From Dyadobacter diqingensis (GTDB lineage: Bacteria > Bacteroidota > Bacteroidia > Cytophagales > Spirosomataceae): 64,000 nucleotides of DNA. A program made the translations under genes and the position numbers. Of this stretch, positions 18,189 through 27,770 are shown in pieces. Each line of letters opens with the position of its first letter. Position 1 is the first letter of the stretch. The DNA is taken from positions 62,001 to 126,000 of the forward strand of contig NZ_JAMXKF010000003.1 in assembly GCF_024220585.1 (NCBI RefSeq), read 5' to 3'. The notes beneath the pieces were generated by a model. That model did not search any database. It saw only the letters and a list, made by a program, of their open reading frames with translations, and was not told where the DNA came from.

Positions 18189-19106
18189 TTACACTATTTC
18201 GAAGCTCGATAATTTTACAAACTCCTGAACGCGTGTATCGATTTCTTCCTGAGTAAGATTAACCATACGCTCCGTACCGAATTTCTCAACACAGAAAGAG
18301 GCCATAGCTGAACCGTAAATAATCGCACGTTTCATGTTTTCAAAGGAGATATCATCTGTTTTAGCAAGGTATCCGATGAACCCGCCTGCGAAACAGTCAC
18401 CAGCTCCGGTTGGGTCAAAAACCACTTCTAGAGGCAAGGCCGGAGCGAAGAAAATTCTTTCACCCTGGAATAACAACGCACCATGCTCACCTTTTTTGAT
18501 GATCAAAGTTTTAGGTCCCATGGCCATAATTGTCGCAGCCGCTTTGCGCAAAGAATAATCACCTGAAAGCTGACGTGCTTCTTCGTCGTTGATCGTCAAA
18601 ACGTCAACCAGCTTCAAAACATCCTTCAAATCATCCAAAGCGATGTTCATCCAAAGGTTCATGGTATCAAGCATGATCAGTTTTGGACGTTTCGCCAGAC
18701 GCTCAATAACCGTTTTCTGCGTAGCAGGAACAGTGTTTCCAAGCATCAGATATTCCGTGGACTGATAGGATTCAGGGATAACCGGGTCAAAATCAGCCAT
18801 TACATTCAGCTGCGTTTCCAGCGTGTCACGGGTGTTCATATCTTCATGGTATTTTCCCGACCAGAAGAAAGTTTTGCCATCCTGAATTGTTTTTAAACCT
18901 TCAGTATTCACTCCGTGTTCTACAAGCAGGTCAACCATTTCCTTAGGGAAATCACCACCAACAACGGCAACCAGATTATTTTTTTTGGTGAAATATGAAG
19001 CAGCCAAAGTGATATATGTTGCCGCACCGCCAATGATTTTATCGGTTTTTCCGAAAGGTGTTTCAAGGGCATCAAAGGCCACAGAGCCAACTGTTAATAA
19101 ACTCAT
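18189..19106 (-). CDS. PfkB-family carbohydrate/nucleoside kinase
   Basis: A 305-residue ribokinase-fold sugar kinase. The start is taken as the ATG at 19106, giving MSLLTVGSVAFDALETPFGK. A longer frame to 19196 adds 30 residues with no family likeness. Seen are the GGAATYITLAA substrate-binding block and the C-terminal signature DPTGAGDCFAGGF (D231 to D237, the last being the catalytic base). The family includes ribokinase, fructokinase and adenosine kinase; the actual substrate is not resolved. The gene is alone on its transcript, with a terminator downstream. Confidence 0.87.
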   Translation of the reverse strand: MSLLTVGSVAFDALETPFGKTDKIIGGAATYITLAASYFTKKNNLVAVVGGDFPKEMVDLLVEHGVNTEGLKTIQDGKTFFWSGKYHEDMNTRDTLETQLNVMADFDPVIPESYQSTEYLMLGNTVPATQKTVIERLAKRPKLIMLDTMNLWMNIALDDLKDVLKLVDVLTINDEEARQLSGDYSLRKAAATIMAMGPKTLIIKKGEHGALLFQGERIFFAPALPLEVVFDPTGAGDCFAGGFIGYLAKTDDISFENMKRAIIYGSAMASFCVEKFGTERMVNLTQEEIDTRVQEFVKLSSFEIV

Positions 19107-19224
19107 AAGGTAGTATAGTATTGATTTTAAGTATGTTTCAATTTTTGATTTAAAGGCAAAAACGCTGCGAAGATAGTAAAAACAGCTGAATAGCATATTT
19201 AAAGGATTGCATTCTGGTAATCAG

Positions 19225-19258
19225 TTGGCGATCAATCCTGAGTTATTTGCTATTTTTG
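19225..19258 (+). promoter_or_regulatory. Possible promoter of the DUF5618 gene
   Basis: TATTTTTG (19251-19258) matches TAnnTTTG exactly. A TTG lies at 19225-19227, but its 23-bp spacer is longer than ideal. Confidence 0.4.
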
Positions 19259-19344
19259 TCAGGCAACGTGAAATTTAGTGTGAAAGACTTCTTAATCAGT
19301 TTGAGTTAAATCAATTATTTTGTCATCAAATTAGCGCACTAATC

Positions 19345-19731
19345 ATGGAAGCAATTACCGAAGCCAGAAGACATATCGACAATGCAAAAGGGTTTCTCAG
19401 GAAAAATGCCAACAAAGAGGACGGGTTATACAGGGATCGTAAATATGTCAAGATTGCAGGGCATACTGCCTACACAGGCATTTTGCTCGCTTTGGATGAG
19501 TTGTTGGGAGAAAAGAGGAGGAAAACCAAAAAGAGTGTCGAATGGTATCAGAAAGAGCTGTCGGGACTAGACAAAAAGGTGACTTCGGACTTTGCAACGG
19601 CTTATCAGGTTTTGCACCTCGATATGGGTTATGAGGGTTCGCCAAGTGCGGATTTGGCAAAATTCGGAGTAGAAAAGGCAGAGAAAATAATTAGCTGGGT
19701 TGAAAACAGACTTTTGAAACCCGAAAGATAA
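19345..19731 (+). CDS. DUF5618 family protein
   Basis: A 128-residue, highly charged, helical cytoplasmic protein matching DUF5618, with the opening EAITEARRHIDNAKGFLRKN, the central AGHTAYTGILLALDEL helix and YLHLDMGYEGS-like region (here VLHLDMGYEGSPS). This family is of unknown function and found mainly in Bacteroidota; the helical bundle resembles HEPN-like small proteins, but no catalytic RxxxxH is visible. It lies 31 bp before cysS on the same strand and is probably co-transcribed with it, with a -7 element upstream. Confidence 0.7.
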   Translation: MEAITEARRHIDNAKGFLRKNANKEDGLYRDRKYVKIAGHTAYTGILLALDELLGEKRRKTKKSVEWYQKELSGLDKKVTSDFATAYQVLHLDMGYEGSPSADLAKFGVEKAEKIISWVENRLLKPER

Positions 19732-19762
19732 ATTATTAAAATAGACTACAAGTAAAATATTC

Positions 19763-21262
19763 ATGACTGATAGAACTTACCAGCCTCTCAAAATATTCAA
19801 TACGCTTACCCGTAAAAAGGATTTGTTTGAACCTCTTGCTGCGCCCTACGTAGGCATGTATGTCTGCGGGCCGACGGTTTATAATAATGTTCACCTGGGA
19901 AATATCCGTACTTTTTTATCTTTCGATATCCTTTACCGCTACCTTACACACGTCGGCTACAAAGTGCGTTATGTGCGAAATATCACCGACGTTGGGCATT
20001 TGGTGGGTGATGGTGATGAGGGCGAAGATAAAATCGGGAAAATGGCGAAGCTGCAACAGTTGGAGCCTATGGAGATCGTACAACGTTATACCAATGATTT
20101 TCATGATGTGTCAGCGATATTTAATTTGCTTCCACCAAGCATCGAACCAACCGCAACAGGCCATTTGATCGAACAGATCGAGGCGGTTACGGCTTTGATT
20201 AACAAGGGAGCGGCATATGAATCCAATGGCTCAGTTTATTTTGATATCACAAAATACAACGACGCAGGAAATGAATACGGCAAGCTTTCTGGAAGAATTC
20301 TGGAAGATCTTTTGAATGAAACCCGTGAGCTTGACGGACAATCTGAAAAACGTAATCCGCTTGACTTTGCACTTTGGAAGAAGGCAAGTCCTGAGCATAT
20401 CATGCAATGGGATTCGCCGTGGGGAATGGGTTTTCCAGGCTGGCATTTGGAATGTACTTGTATGAGTGCAAAATATTTAGGTAAGCAGTTTGATATTCAT
20501 GGGGGTGGAATGGACTTGAAATTCCCGCACCACGAATGTGAAATTGCCCAGGGAAAAGCGCTTACTAATGTGGAACCTGTACGCTATTGGATGCATACCA
20601 ATATGCTGACGGTCAACGGACAGAAAATGTCGAAATCGCTGAATAACTCTTTCCTGCCAAGTCAGCTTTTCTCGGGGGATCACGAATTACTGGATCAGGC
20701 TTATAGTCCGATGACAGTCCGCTTTTTTATGCTGCAAAGTCAATACCGCAGTACGCTTGATTTCTCGAACGAAGCGTTAAAAGCAGCTCAGAAAGGATAC
20801 AAACGCTTGGCCAACGGTCTGCGGCTTGCGAAAATGTTGAAATACACGGATGAGGAAGTGGCACGGGATGAGAAAAAAATAGAAGATATTGAAAAATCGA
20901 TTCAGGGCTTTTATGATGCCATGAATGATGATCTTAATACCGCCGTGGCTGTGGCCAACCTGTTTAACATGCTCAAATATGTCAATATGCTGAACATGAA
21001 CCAGGTTAAATCTGCTGCTCTGGGTGAATCCACTTTTACGTCGCTGCTTGAAAATTTTATCGTTTTCATCGAGAATGTTTTAGGTCTGAAAGAGGAGTTA
21101 AGCGAGGGGCATGCGGTTTTGGATGGTATGCTGAATTTGTATCGAGAATACAAAGCAGTACAGAACTATGAAAAAGTGGATGAGATCAGGACTTATTTCA
21201 AGTTGCAGGGACTAGCCATAAGGGATAGCAAGCTTCGTGTGGATTGGGCTTATGAAGAGTAA
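19763..21262 (+). CDS. cysS: Cysteinyl-tRNA synthetase
   Basis: A 499-residue class I synthetase that charges tRNA-Cys. The zinc site that selects cysteine begins with C35 in MYVCGPTVYNN and continues with C231 in WHLECTCMS and the HHEC block. The ATP-binding HIGH motif is HLGN (44-47) and KMSKS is at 288-292. The C-terminal helical anticodon-binding region is complete. The next gene starts within a few bases of the stop codon, so cysS and the M28 peptidase form an operon, apparently behind DUF5618. Confidence 0.97.
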   Translation: MTDRTYQPLKIFNTLTRKKDLFEPLAAPYVGMYVCGPTVYNNVHLGNIRTFLSFDILYRYLTHVGYKVRYVRNITDVGHLVGDGDEGEDKIGKMAKLQQLEPMEIVQRYTNDFHDVSAIFNLLPPSIEPTATGHLIEQIEAVTALINKGAAYESNGSVYFDITKYNDAGNEYGKLSGRILEDLLNETRELDGQSEKRNPLDFALWKKASPEHIMQWDSPWGMGFPGWHLECTCMSAKYLGKQFDIHGGGMDLKFPHHECEIAQGKALTNVEPVRYWMHTNMLTVNGQKMSKSLNNSFLPSQLFSGDHELLDQAYSPMTVRFFMLQSQYRSTLDFSNEALKAAQKGYKRLANGLRLAKMLKYTDEEVARDEKKIEDIEKSIQGFYDAMNDDLNTAVAVANLFNMLKYVNMLNMNQVKSAALGESTFTSLLENFIVFIENVLGLKEELSEGHAVLDGMLNLYREYKAVQNYEKVDEIRTYFKLQGLAIRDSKLRVDWAYEE

Positions 21263-21266
21263 CAGC

Positions 21267-22286
21267 ATGTTGAAAATGAAGTCGTTAATTTCCTGTTTTT
21301 TTGCTTGTTTTCTGACGGGCTCGTTGTTTCTGTACAGTTGTAAATCAAAAACGAGTTCAGAGCAGGGTGCTGAGCAAGTGGAAAAACTGGCAGCCAGTCC
21401 CGATTTTAACGCGGATTCTGCTTTTCAGTTTGTGAAGAAACAAGTTGAGTTTGGAGCACGGGTCCCGAATAAGTCTGCTCATAAGGCCTGCGGAGATTAT
21501 CTGGTTGCGACTTTGAAAAAATATGGACTGGAAGTAACGGAACAGACTTTTACGCCGACGACCTATGATGGCAAGAAGCTGAATGCGAGAAATATTATTG
21601 CGAGTTTTAATCCCAAAGCATCTACGAGAATTCTCTTAACCTCTCATTGGGATTCGCGGCCTTTTTCTGATCAGGATTCGGTTGACAAAACCAAGCCTGT
21701 AATGGCCGCCAATGATGGAGCGAGTGGTGTGGGTGTTTTGCTGGAAATAGCCAGGGTGCTTTCTTCCACGGACAAAAAGTTGAATCTTGGCGTTGATATT
21801 ATTCTATTTGACGCAGAAGACTGGGGTAATTCTGATAAAGCGACCGATAAGTTTAGCGGATTTTGTCTGGGTTCTCAGTATTGGGCGGCCAATAAACATA
21901 TACCTAATTACACGGCCTATTTCGGAATTTTACTGGATATGGTAGGGGCGAAGGGTGCTACTTTTCCTCAGGAGGGATATTCTGTCAGTTTGGCGGATGG
22001 CATTGTGCGGAAGGTTTGGGGTGTTGCCAGTCAGTTAGGATACAGTAATTTTTTCCTTGACAAAGCAGGTCCTTCGATTACCGACGACCATTTGCCTGTT
22101 AACGAAACGGCAAAAATCCCCATGATCGATATTATCCATATGAAGCAAAATGACCCTGAACATACTTTTTTTGATCAGTGGCATACCGCACACGATACTT
22201 TGGAAAACATTGATCCCAAAACTTTAAAGGCAGTCGGGCAGACGTTGATACAGGTTTTATATCAGGAAAACGAGCCCGCGATTTAA
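21267..22286 (+). CDS. M28-family peptidase / glutaminyl cyclase-like lipoprotein
   Basis: About 339 residues with a lipoprotein signal: a hydrophobic stretch ending LFLYSC, with the cysteine as probable lipidation site. The M28 zinc fold is clear. HWDSRPF supplies the first metal histidine, AANDGASGVGVLLE the bridging Asp and the following residues, DAEDWG the acidic pair and DDHLP/HTxxDT further ligands. Close relatives are glutaminyl-peptide cyclotransferases, which form N-terminal pyroglutamate; others are aminopeptidases. ATGs at 21252 (inside cysS), 21267 and 21276 are possible; 21267 is chosen as the first outside cysS. It acts in the cell envelope. Confidence 0.83.
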   Translation: MLKMKSLISCFFACFLTGSLFLYSCKSKTSSEQGAEQVEKLAASPDFNADSAFQFVKKQVEFGARVPNKSAHKACGDYLVATLKKYGLEVTEQTFTPTTYDGKKLNARNIIASFNPKASTRILLTSHWDSRPFSDQDSVDKTKPVMAANDGASGVGVLLEIARVLSSTDKKLNLGVDIILFDAEDWGNSDKATDKFSGFCLGSQYWAANKHIPNYTAYFGILLDMVGAKGATFPQEGYSVSLADGIVRKVWGVASQLGYSNFFLDKAGPSITDDHLPVNETAKIPMIDIIHMKQNDPEHTFFDQWHTAHDTLENIDPKTLKAVGQTLIQVLYQENEPAI

Positions 22287-22298
22287 GATTCTAAGAGG

Positions 22299-22368
22299 TT
22301 CACGCAAAGATCGCTAAGATTTAATCTTACCGATCTTTGCGTTTTTTGTCTTTGCAGCTTTGCGTGAA
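22299..22368. terminator. Bidirectional terminator, M28 peptidase / pbpC, made of a CGCAAAG repeat
   Basis: ACGCAAAGATCG, a C mismatch and TAAGATT (22302-22321) pair with 22323-22342, followed by a run of six T. A second arm CTTTGCGTGAA (22358-22368) can pair with TTCACGCAAAG (22299-22309), so two alternative folds exist. It sits between the convergent stops at 22286 and 22378. Confidence 0.8.
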
Positions 22369-22377
22369 ATTATTCTT

Positions 22378-24696
22378 TTAAATTTTCTTCACCGAGATCA
22401 CTATATCCGAGTTTCTCCCCTTATCATCGCTGCAAGAAATTTTGACGCGTCCAACAGGTGGGCTAATAAATACCGCTTCATGTGGTGAAGAACGCTTGAC
22501 CAGTTTGTCGTTCAGATACCAGAAAACCTCCTGTACATCGATCCCGGTTTGGCAACTTAACTGGATCTGTTGTGGTTCGTTGGTTTGAATAAAATACTCA
22601 CTGCCATCATTCGGACTGACGATCAGGGGAGACCCCTCGTGAAAAACCCGTTCGCAGGAAGGATTATGTGGCGGAAGTTTTTGGTAAGGAATTTTCTTTG
22701 ATTCGTAGTAGGCGATCAGTTCAGGTGCCAGGTTAGGGTATGTATTTCGCACATAACCTTTTTCAGGAAGACAATAAGTACAGTAGGAAATCTTACCCTT
22801 CGGATCCGTAAAAATCCATTTCAGATGCTGGCATTTGTGGTAAGGCGAAACCCCTATGATATAATAATCCGTAATCTGGTGGTCGCAGAAGTCGCCGGGG
22901 ATATCTCCGCTTACCGCACAAATCTTCCTTAACGATACATTGGAGGGCATTTGAAACCAGCCTTTTGGTGAGTTGTAATCCAGAGAATTGAAGATGGAAA
23001 AGAGCAGAGGTGTTGCCGTATTAGCACCGCTTAATTCTGGAACACCTTCTCCTGAGAAATTACCCACCCAAACTCCGACTGTGTATCGTCGGTTATAACC
23101 AATACTCCATGCGTCCCGTTTGCCATACGAAGTCCCCGTTTTCCAGGCAATCCTTGGCAAATGAAAGGTGTTATCAAAATTTGTTGGCAAATCCGGCCTG
23201 GTAATTTGCGTCAAAATATTATTCAGTAAAAATGTTGCTTCTGTGGAAATGAGTGCCTCACCTTTTTTGGAGGAAGCCATTTCGGAGGTATAGCGCAACG
23301 GTTTTAGCTCACCTTCGTTGGAGAATGCGGCAAACAGTCTTGTCAGTTCTTCCAGGGTCACACCACAACCGCCCAGAATCATGGATAAGCCCAAATCCTT
23401 TGCTTGCTTTCGGATGGTCTGAAAATTTGCTTTTTTTAGTTTATCGATTAAAACCGGTGTGCCTACGTCTTTTAAAATTTTAACCGCGGGTATGTTGAGC
23501 GAGTTTGCCAAAGCAAATTCCGCCGTGACCTGACCGTTAAAATGCTGGTCAAAGTTTTCCGGTTCATAGCCGCTGAAATTGCTTGGGACATCATTCAGGG
23601 CGGTTTTTGGCGTGATAATTCCTTTATCGAAAGCGGTGGCATAAAGCAGCGGTTTCAAAGTACTGCCGGGAGAACGGACAGCTCTGATGCCATCTACCTG
23701 CCCGCCATCATACGGATTGTTAAAATCGGCAGAGCCGGCATAAGCCTCAACGGCCATGGTTTCATTATTAATAATCATGACGGCCGCATTATGAATATTC
23801 ATGGTTTGCAGCCGGTTTACATAGTTTTTGACCTGTTCTTCAATCTGATGCTGGACCTGCACGTTTATATTGGAGCTGATCACTGGCTGATCCGGGAATT
23901 CCTGTTTAAGCCGTAAGGCGAGATGTGGAGCCTGTTTTGGTGCAATAAGCCTGTTCACAACCAACGGCTCATTCATAGCGTCGTGGATGGTATTTTTATC
24001 GAACAGGTTATCTTCTTGAAAACGGCTCAGCCAAAGATTCCGGGCACGGATCAAAGCTTCGTTTTTTGTTCCGGGACGGAGACTCGACGGTCGGTTTGGT
24101 ACAATGGTGAGGGCCGTAATTTCAGCCAGACTAAGCAACTGGGGTGGTTTTCCGAAGTAGAGTAGCGAAGCGGCCTTGATACCTTCGATATTACCGCCGT
24201 ACGGAACCAGATTAAGATAGAGCTGTAAAATTTCTTCTTTTGAATAATGGAACTCCAATTGAAGGGCTCTGAAAGATTCGGCCAATTTATTCAGATATGT
24301 CCTCTTTTTTGGTTCTAAAAGACGCACGACCTGCATGGTAATGGTTGAAGCACCGGATGTTCTTCTTCCTGTAAAAATATTTCTTCCTGCTGCCCGAAGC
24401 ATCGCGAAAGGATTGATACCGGGATGGTAATAGAAATATTGATCTTCTTTGTGAATCAGTGTCTTTTGTAAAAGCGGCGTGATTTCGGAAATGTTGGTAT
24501 ACATCCGCCATTTGTCATCCTTGCTCAGAAATGCATGTAAAACGGTGCCGTCTTTAGCGGTGATCTGGGTTGAATACCGGACTTTTGGTTGAAAGGGAAA
24601 AAGGAGGTCTGCCAGCAAAAAGGATATTAGGAAGCAGCCGAGTATGAGGGTTGCCTTTTTTAGAAGGGATTTGTTAAAGGTTTTTGGTAACAACAA
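22378..24696 (-). CDS. pbpC: Penicillin-binding protein 1C (bifunctional peptidoglycan synthase-like)
   Basis: A 772-residue inner-membrane protein with one N-terminal anchor (12-34). The GT51 glycosyltransferase domain has catalytic E84 in IHKEDQYFYYHPG and GASTITMQ (115-122). The transpeptidase domain has S345-T-L-K348, an SLN motif and KTG (519-521). The C-terminal BiPBP_C domain is cysteine-containing. The start is TTG at 24696, since no in-frame ATG lies upstream. In many bacteria pbpC stands next to an alpha-2-macroglobulin gene; none is beside it here, and the upstream 491 bp are a repeat-filled spacer. It helps build or repair the wall, probably under stress. Confidence 0.93.
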   Translation of the reverse strand: MLLPKTFNKSLLKKATLILGCFLISFLLADLLFPFQPKVRYSTQITAKDGTVLHAFLSKDDKWRMYTNISEITPLLQKTLIHKEDQYFYYHPGINPFAMLRAAGRNIFTGRRTSGASTITMQVVRLLEPKKRTYLNKLAESFRALQLEFHYSKEEILQLYLNLVPYGGNIEGIKAASLLYFGKPPQLLSLAEITALTIVPNRPSSLRPGTKNEALIRARNLWLSRFQEDNLFDKNTIHDAMNEPLVVNRLIAPKQAPHLALRLKQEFPDQPVISSNINVQVQHQIEEQVKNYVNRLQTMNIHNAAVMIINNETMAVEAYAGSADFNNPYDGGQVDGIRAVRSPGSTLKPLLYATAFDKGIITPKTALNDVPSNFSGYEPENFDQHFNGQVTAEFALANSLNIPAVKILKDVGTPVLIDKLKKANFQTIRKQAKDLGLSMILGGCGVTLEELTRLFAAFSNEGELKPLRYTSEMASSKKGEALISTEATFLLNNILTQITRPDLPTNFDNTFHLPRIAWKTGTSYGKRDAWSIGYNRRYTVGVWVGNFSGEGVPELSGANTATPLLFSIFNSLDYNSPKGWFQMPSNVSLRKICAVSGDIPGDFCDHQITDYYIIGVSPYHKCQHLKWIFTDPKGKISYCTYCLPEKGYVRNTYPNLAPELIAYYESKKIPYQKLPPHNPSCERVFHEGSPLIVSPNDGSEYFIQTNEPQQIQLSCQTGIDVQEVFWYLNDKLVKRSSPHEAVFISPPVGRVKISCSDDKGRNSDIVISVKKI

Positions 24697-24798
24697 TTTG
24701 ATTTTTAATGAATTGATAAGGGATTGCGTAATTTTTCAAAATTAGGGTTTTTATACCATCTTTCGCAAGAAGGAGAAGTGGGTTAAATAAGGCACGAC

Positions 24799-25075
24799 AC
24801 GTTCCGATGGAACGTTTGCCTTCGCTATACCTCCTGCGCTTCTACCGATGAGATGTACCTATGGTACATGTAGCAGGTCCCGAGTAGCGCTTCACCCGAT
24901 CAAACTTTATGTTTTCTATTGATATGATGGTCCTTTGGTATATGTGTCATCCGCTCATTTATACCGTAGGCATATTTCGTGGGTAGAAAGGAATGAGCCG
25001 GGTTAGCTGGCGTTCCTTCGGAACGCTTGGTGACGGGACACTTATATTGCTATCTACCGGATGTACCTGGGACAC
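24799..25075. repeat. Array of six short three-base-loop hairpins in a 491-bp gene-free region
   Basis: Between pbpC and glpK (24697-25187) no gene is seen, but palindromes with arms of about seven bases around a three-base loop recur. The perfect ones are ACGTTCC-gat-GGAACGT (24799-24815), ATGTACC-tat-GGTACAT (24853-24869) and GCGTTCC-ttc-GGAACGC (25010-25026). Decayed versions are near 24926-24942, 24961-24973 and 25061-25075 (ATGTACC-tgg-GACAC). CCTGC (24833-24837) and GCAGG (24873-24877) bracket the second. Arms vary while CC-nnn-GG stays. Confidence 0.6.
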
Positions 25076-25187
25076 GATATGAAAAATGAACCTAAATGTC
25101 CGATACCTCGCTTTTAACATTTGTCCATCCCGTTAAAATTTCTTTATTTACTGACATATTACAAATAAAGACAATCATAATACCATT

Positions 25188-26687
25188 ATGTCAAAATATA
25201 TTGCCGCCATTGACCAGGGGACAACGAGTACACGTTGCATACTTTTTAATCATCAGGGGAATATTGTTTCTGTCGGACAAAAGGAACATGAACAAATTTA
25301 TCCGCAACCTGGCTGGGTGGAGCATAATCCGGAGGAGATATGGAAAAATACGCTGGAAGTAATTGCCATCGCGAGGATCAAAGCTTCTGCCACGGCGGCT
25401 GATATCGCTGCCATTGGTATAACCAATCAGAGGGAAACTACGGTGGTCTGGAACCGACGGACGGGAAAACCTTATTACAATGCGCTGGTTTGGCAGGATA
25501 CCCGCACCACCGATCTGGTTGCTAAATATGAGAAGGAAGGCGGTTTAAACCAGTTTCGCGATAAAACGGGATTGCCGGTCTCGACTTATTTCAGCGGATT
25601 GAAATTAAAATGGCTTTTGGAAAACGTTGAAGGCCTGCGTGCTGATGCGGAAAAGGGTGACGCGCTTTTTGGAAATATTGATACTTTTTTGATCTGGAAT
25701 CTTACGGGCGGCGGGCATGGCGGTATTCACGTCACGGATGTTACGAACGCAAGCCGAACGCAGCTTATGAACCTGCACACTTTGCAGTGGGATGAAGATA
25801 TGCTCGAAGCCTACAACATTCCGGCGGTGATGTTACCCGCAATCAAAAGCAGCAGTGAAGTTTACGGGAATGTAACCAACGAAGTTTTGCCGGGAGTTCC
25901 AGTTGCCGGTGATTTGGGCGATCAGCACGCTGCGCTGGTGGGACAAACCTGTTTCGAGCCTGGTATGGCCAAAAATACTTACGGCACAGGCTGTTTCCTT
26001 GTGATGAATACCGGGAACGAAATCAAAATGTCTGACAACGGATTGCTTACCACCATTGCTTATCAGTTTGGTAATGAGCCGGTCCAATATGCTTTGGAAG
26101 GTAGTGTTGCCGTGACGGGTGCATTGGTACAATGGGTTCGTGACAATATGGGATTGATTGAAAAAAGCAGTGATATCGAAAGTCTGGCGGAAACGGTGGA
26201 AGACAACGGTGGCGCTTACTTTGTTCCCGCATTTTCAGGTTTGTATGCGCCATATTGGCGGAATGATGCCCGTGGCGTTATCGCTGGCTTAACCCGGTAT
26301 GTCAACAAGGGCCATATTGCACGCGCTGTTTTGGAAGCAACGGCCTATCAGACACTGGATGTGGTCAATGCCATGGAGCAGGATTCCGGTATTAAATTGT
26401 CATCGCTTCGGGTGGATGGGGGTATGGTGCTCAATCAGCTGCTGATGAAATTTCAGGCTGATATGCTGGATACGCAGGTTGTTTCGCCGGCTGTTGCGGA
26501 AACAACAGCACTGGGCGCGGCTTATGCAGCCGGGTTGGCAGTGGGTTATTGGAAAAACACCGATGAATTAAAAAGCAACTGGGCCATCGCGCACACCTGG
26601 AATCCGGATATGGAAGTATCTAAAAGAGAGGCATTATACAAAGGATGGAAAAAAGCGGTTACAAAATCGTACGCCTGGATGGATTAA
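25188..26687 (+). CDS. glpK: Glycerol kinase
   Basis: A 499-residue FGGY-family kinase that converts glycerol to glycerol 3-phosphate with ATP. The N-terminal phosphate loop [12 protein letters not shown], the substrate segment [21 protein letters not shown], the [11 protein letters not shown] loop and the C-terminal [28 protein letters not shown] blocks are all standard. It appears alone: no glycerol facilitator or glycerol 3-phosphate dehydrogenase gene lies beside it. The upstream region is filled with hairpin repeats and then an AT-rich 100 bp that should carry the promoter. Confidence 0.97.
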   Translation: MSKYIAAIDQGTTSTRCILFNHQGNIVSVGQKEHEQIYPQPGWVEHNPEEIWKNTLEVIAIARIKASATAADIAAIGITNQRETTVVWNRRTGKPYYNALVWQDTRTTDLVAKYEKEGGLNQFRDKTGLPVSTYFSGLKLKWLLENVEGLRADAEKGDALFGNIDTFLIWNLTGGGHGGIHVTDVTNASRTQLMNLHTLQWDEDMLEAYNIPAVMLPAIKSSSEVYGNVTNEVLPGVPVAGDLGDQHAALVGQTCFEPGMAKNTYGTGCFLVMNTGNEIKMSDNGLLTTIAYQFGNEPVQYALEGSVAVTGALVQWVRDNMGLIEKSSDIESLAETVEDNGGAYFVPAFSGLYAPYWRNDARGVIAGLTRYVNKGHIARAVLEATAYQTLDVVNAMEQDSGIKLSSLRVDGGMVLNQLLMKFQADMLDTQVVSPAVAETTALGAAYAAGLAVGYWKNTDELKSNWAIAHTWNPDMEVSKREALYKGWKKAVTKSYAWMD

Positions 26688-26743
26688 TTATTTAGGAAAC
26701 GTTAAAATGTACTATTTTATAATCTGTATAAACTAAATTCTTT

Positions 26744-26775
26744 TTTGGCCTGTGTCCCTTTAAAGCGTAACTTCG
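26744..26775 (+). promoter_or_regulatory. Probable promoter of the exonuclease gene
   Basis: TTTG (26744-26747), a 20-bp spacer and TAACTTCG (26768-26775, one mismatch to TAnnTTTG), 29 bases before the ATG at 26805. Confidence 0.5.
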
Positions 26776-26804
26776 CGGCGCGAAAACCAAATTAAAGTAG
26801 CCTT

Positions 26805-27614
26805 ATGCATACCCTCCATCTTAAAAAGCCGCTTGCTTTTTTTGATCTTGAAACTACCGGTGTCAACATTGCCCGGGATCGGATCGTAGAAATATCGGTG
26901 GTGAAGGCTTTGCCAAATGGGGAGACCGAAATTCGTACGCGAAGGGTTAATCCGGAGATGCCTATCCCGTTGGAAAGCAGTCTGATACATGGCATCTATG
27001 ATGAAGATGTGAAAGATGCTCCGACCTTTAAAATGTTTGCAAAAAATCTTGCAACGTTTCTGGAAGGTTGTGACCTGGCCGGATTTAACAGCAATCGTTT
27101 TGACATTCCGATGCTGGTTGAGGAGTTTTTACGGGTTGGTGTTGAGTTTGATATCAAAAACCGCCGTACCGTAGATGCTCAGCGGATTTATCATATGATG
27201 GAGCCGAGAAATCTTTCAGCAGCTTATAAATTTTATTGCAACAAATCCCTTGACGACGCGCACAGTGCGGAAGCGGATACGATTGCAACCTTTGAAGTTC
27301 TCCAGGGGCAAATTGCTCGTTATGAGGGAATGAAGGTAATCGACTCGCACGGAAAGGAAGTTGGGGAAGTTAAAAATGATGTGGCTGCCCTGCATGAACT
27401 TACTGCTTCGAAACTAATCGATTTTGCAGGCCGGATGGTTTACAACGAGAAAGGCGAGGAAGTTTTTAACTTTGGAAAACATAACGGCAAGCGTGTGACA
27501 GATGTTTTGAAAAATGAACCTTCTTTTTACGATTGGCTCATGAAAGCGGAATTCCCGCTGGATACAAAACGCAAGCTGACAGAAATAAAATTGCGTGCTT
27601 TAACGCAGAGATAA
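26805..27614 (+). CDS. DEDDh 3'-5' exonuclease (DnaQ-like) with C-terminal DUF3820-like domain
   Basis: A 269-residue two-domain protein. Residues 8-175 form a DnaQ-type exonuclease with D14 and E16 in FFDLETTG, the Exo II block AGFNSNRFDIPML and the Exo III block DDAHSAEADTIAT carrying the His of the DEDDh class. The C-terminal 65 residues (FNFGKHNGKRVTDVLKNEPS, then YDWLM) resemble the small DUF3820 domain found fused to such nucleases in Bacteroidota. It likely trims or proofreads DNA or RNA ends; the polymerase partner, if any, is unknown. It has its own promoter, and nuoK follows after a separate promoter. Confidence 0.87.
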   Translation: MHTLHLKKPLAFFDLETTGVNIARDRIVEISVVKALPNGETEIRTRRVNPEMPIPLESSLIHGIYDEDVKDAPTFKMFAKNLATFLEGCDLAGFNSNRFDIPMLVEEFLRVGVEFDIKNRRTVDAQRIYHMMEPRNLSAAYKFYCNKSLDDAHSAEADTIATFEVLQGQIARYEGMKVIDSHGKEVGEVKNDVAALHELTASKLIDFAGRMVYNEKGEEVFNFGKHNGKRVTDVLKNEPSFYDWLMKAEFPLDTKRKLTEIKLRALTQR

Positions 27615-27635
27615 CATAATAGATTCGCTTTGCAC

Positions 27636-27665
27636 TTGAGTAAGCGGTATTTATGTCTATTTTTG
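27636..27665 (+). promoter_or_regulatory. Bacteroidota-type promoter of nuoKLMN
   Basis: TTG (27636-27638), a 19-bp spacer and TATTTTTG (27658-27665) match consensus and spacing exactly. It lies about 105 bases before the nuoK ATG, leaving a long leader. Confidence 0.6.
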
Positions 27666-27770
27666 CCAGTATATAAAAATTGGTTCAGTGGCGGGAGAAA
27701 AATCTCCTGGTCCTGAAAATTTTAAATTATTGACTATTTTTAATCGAATACCCATTAAGGTAAATCTGCT

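Noticed and set aside
19107-19196. 30-codon extension at the start of the PfkB kinase
   Set aside because: The added residues are hydrophobic without family likeness, whereas the ATG at 19106 gives a normal ribokinase-like N-terminus.
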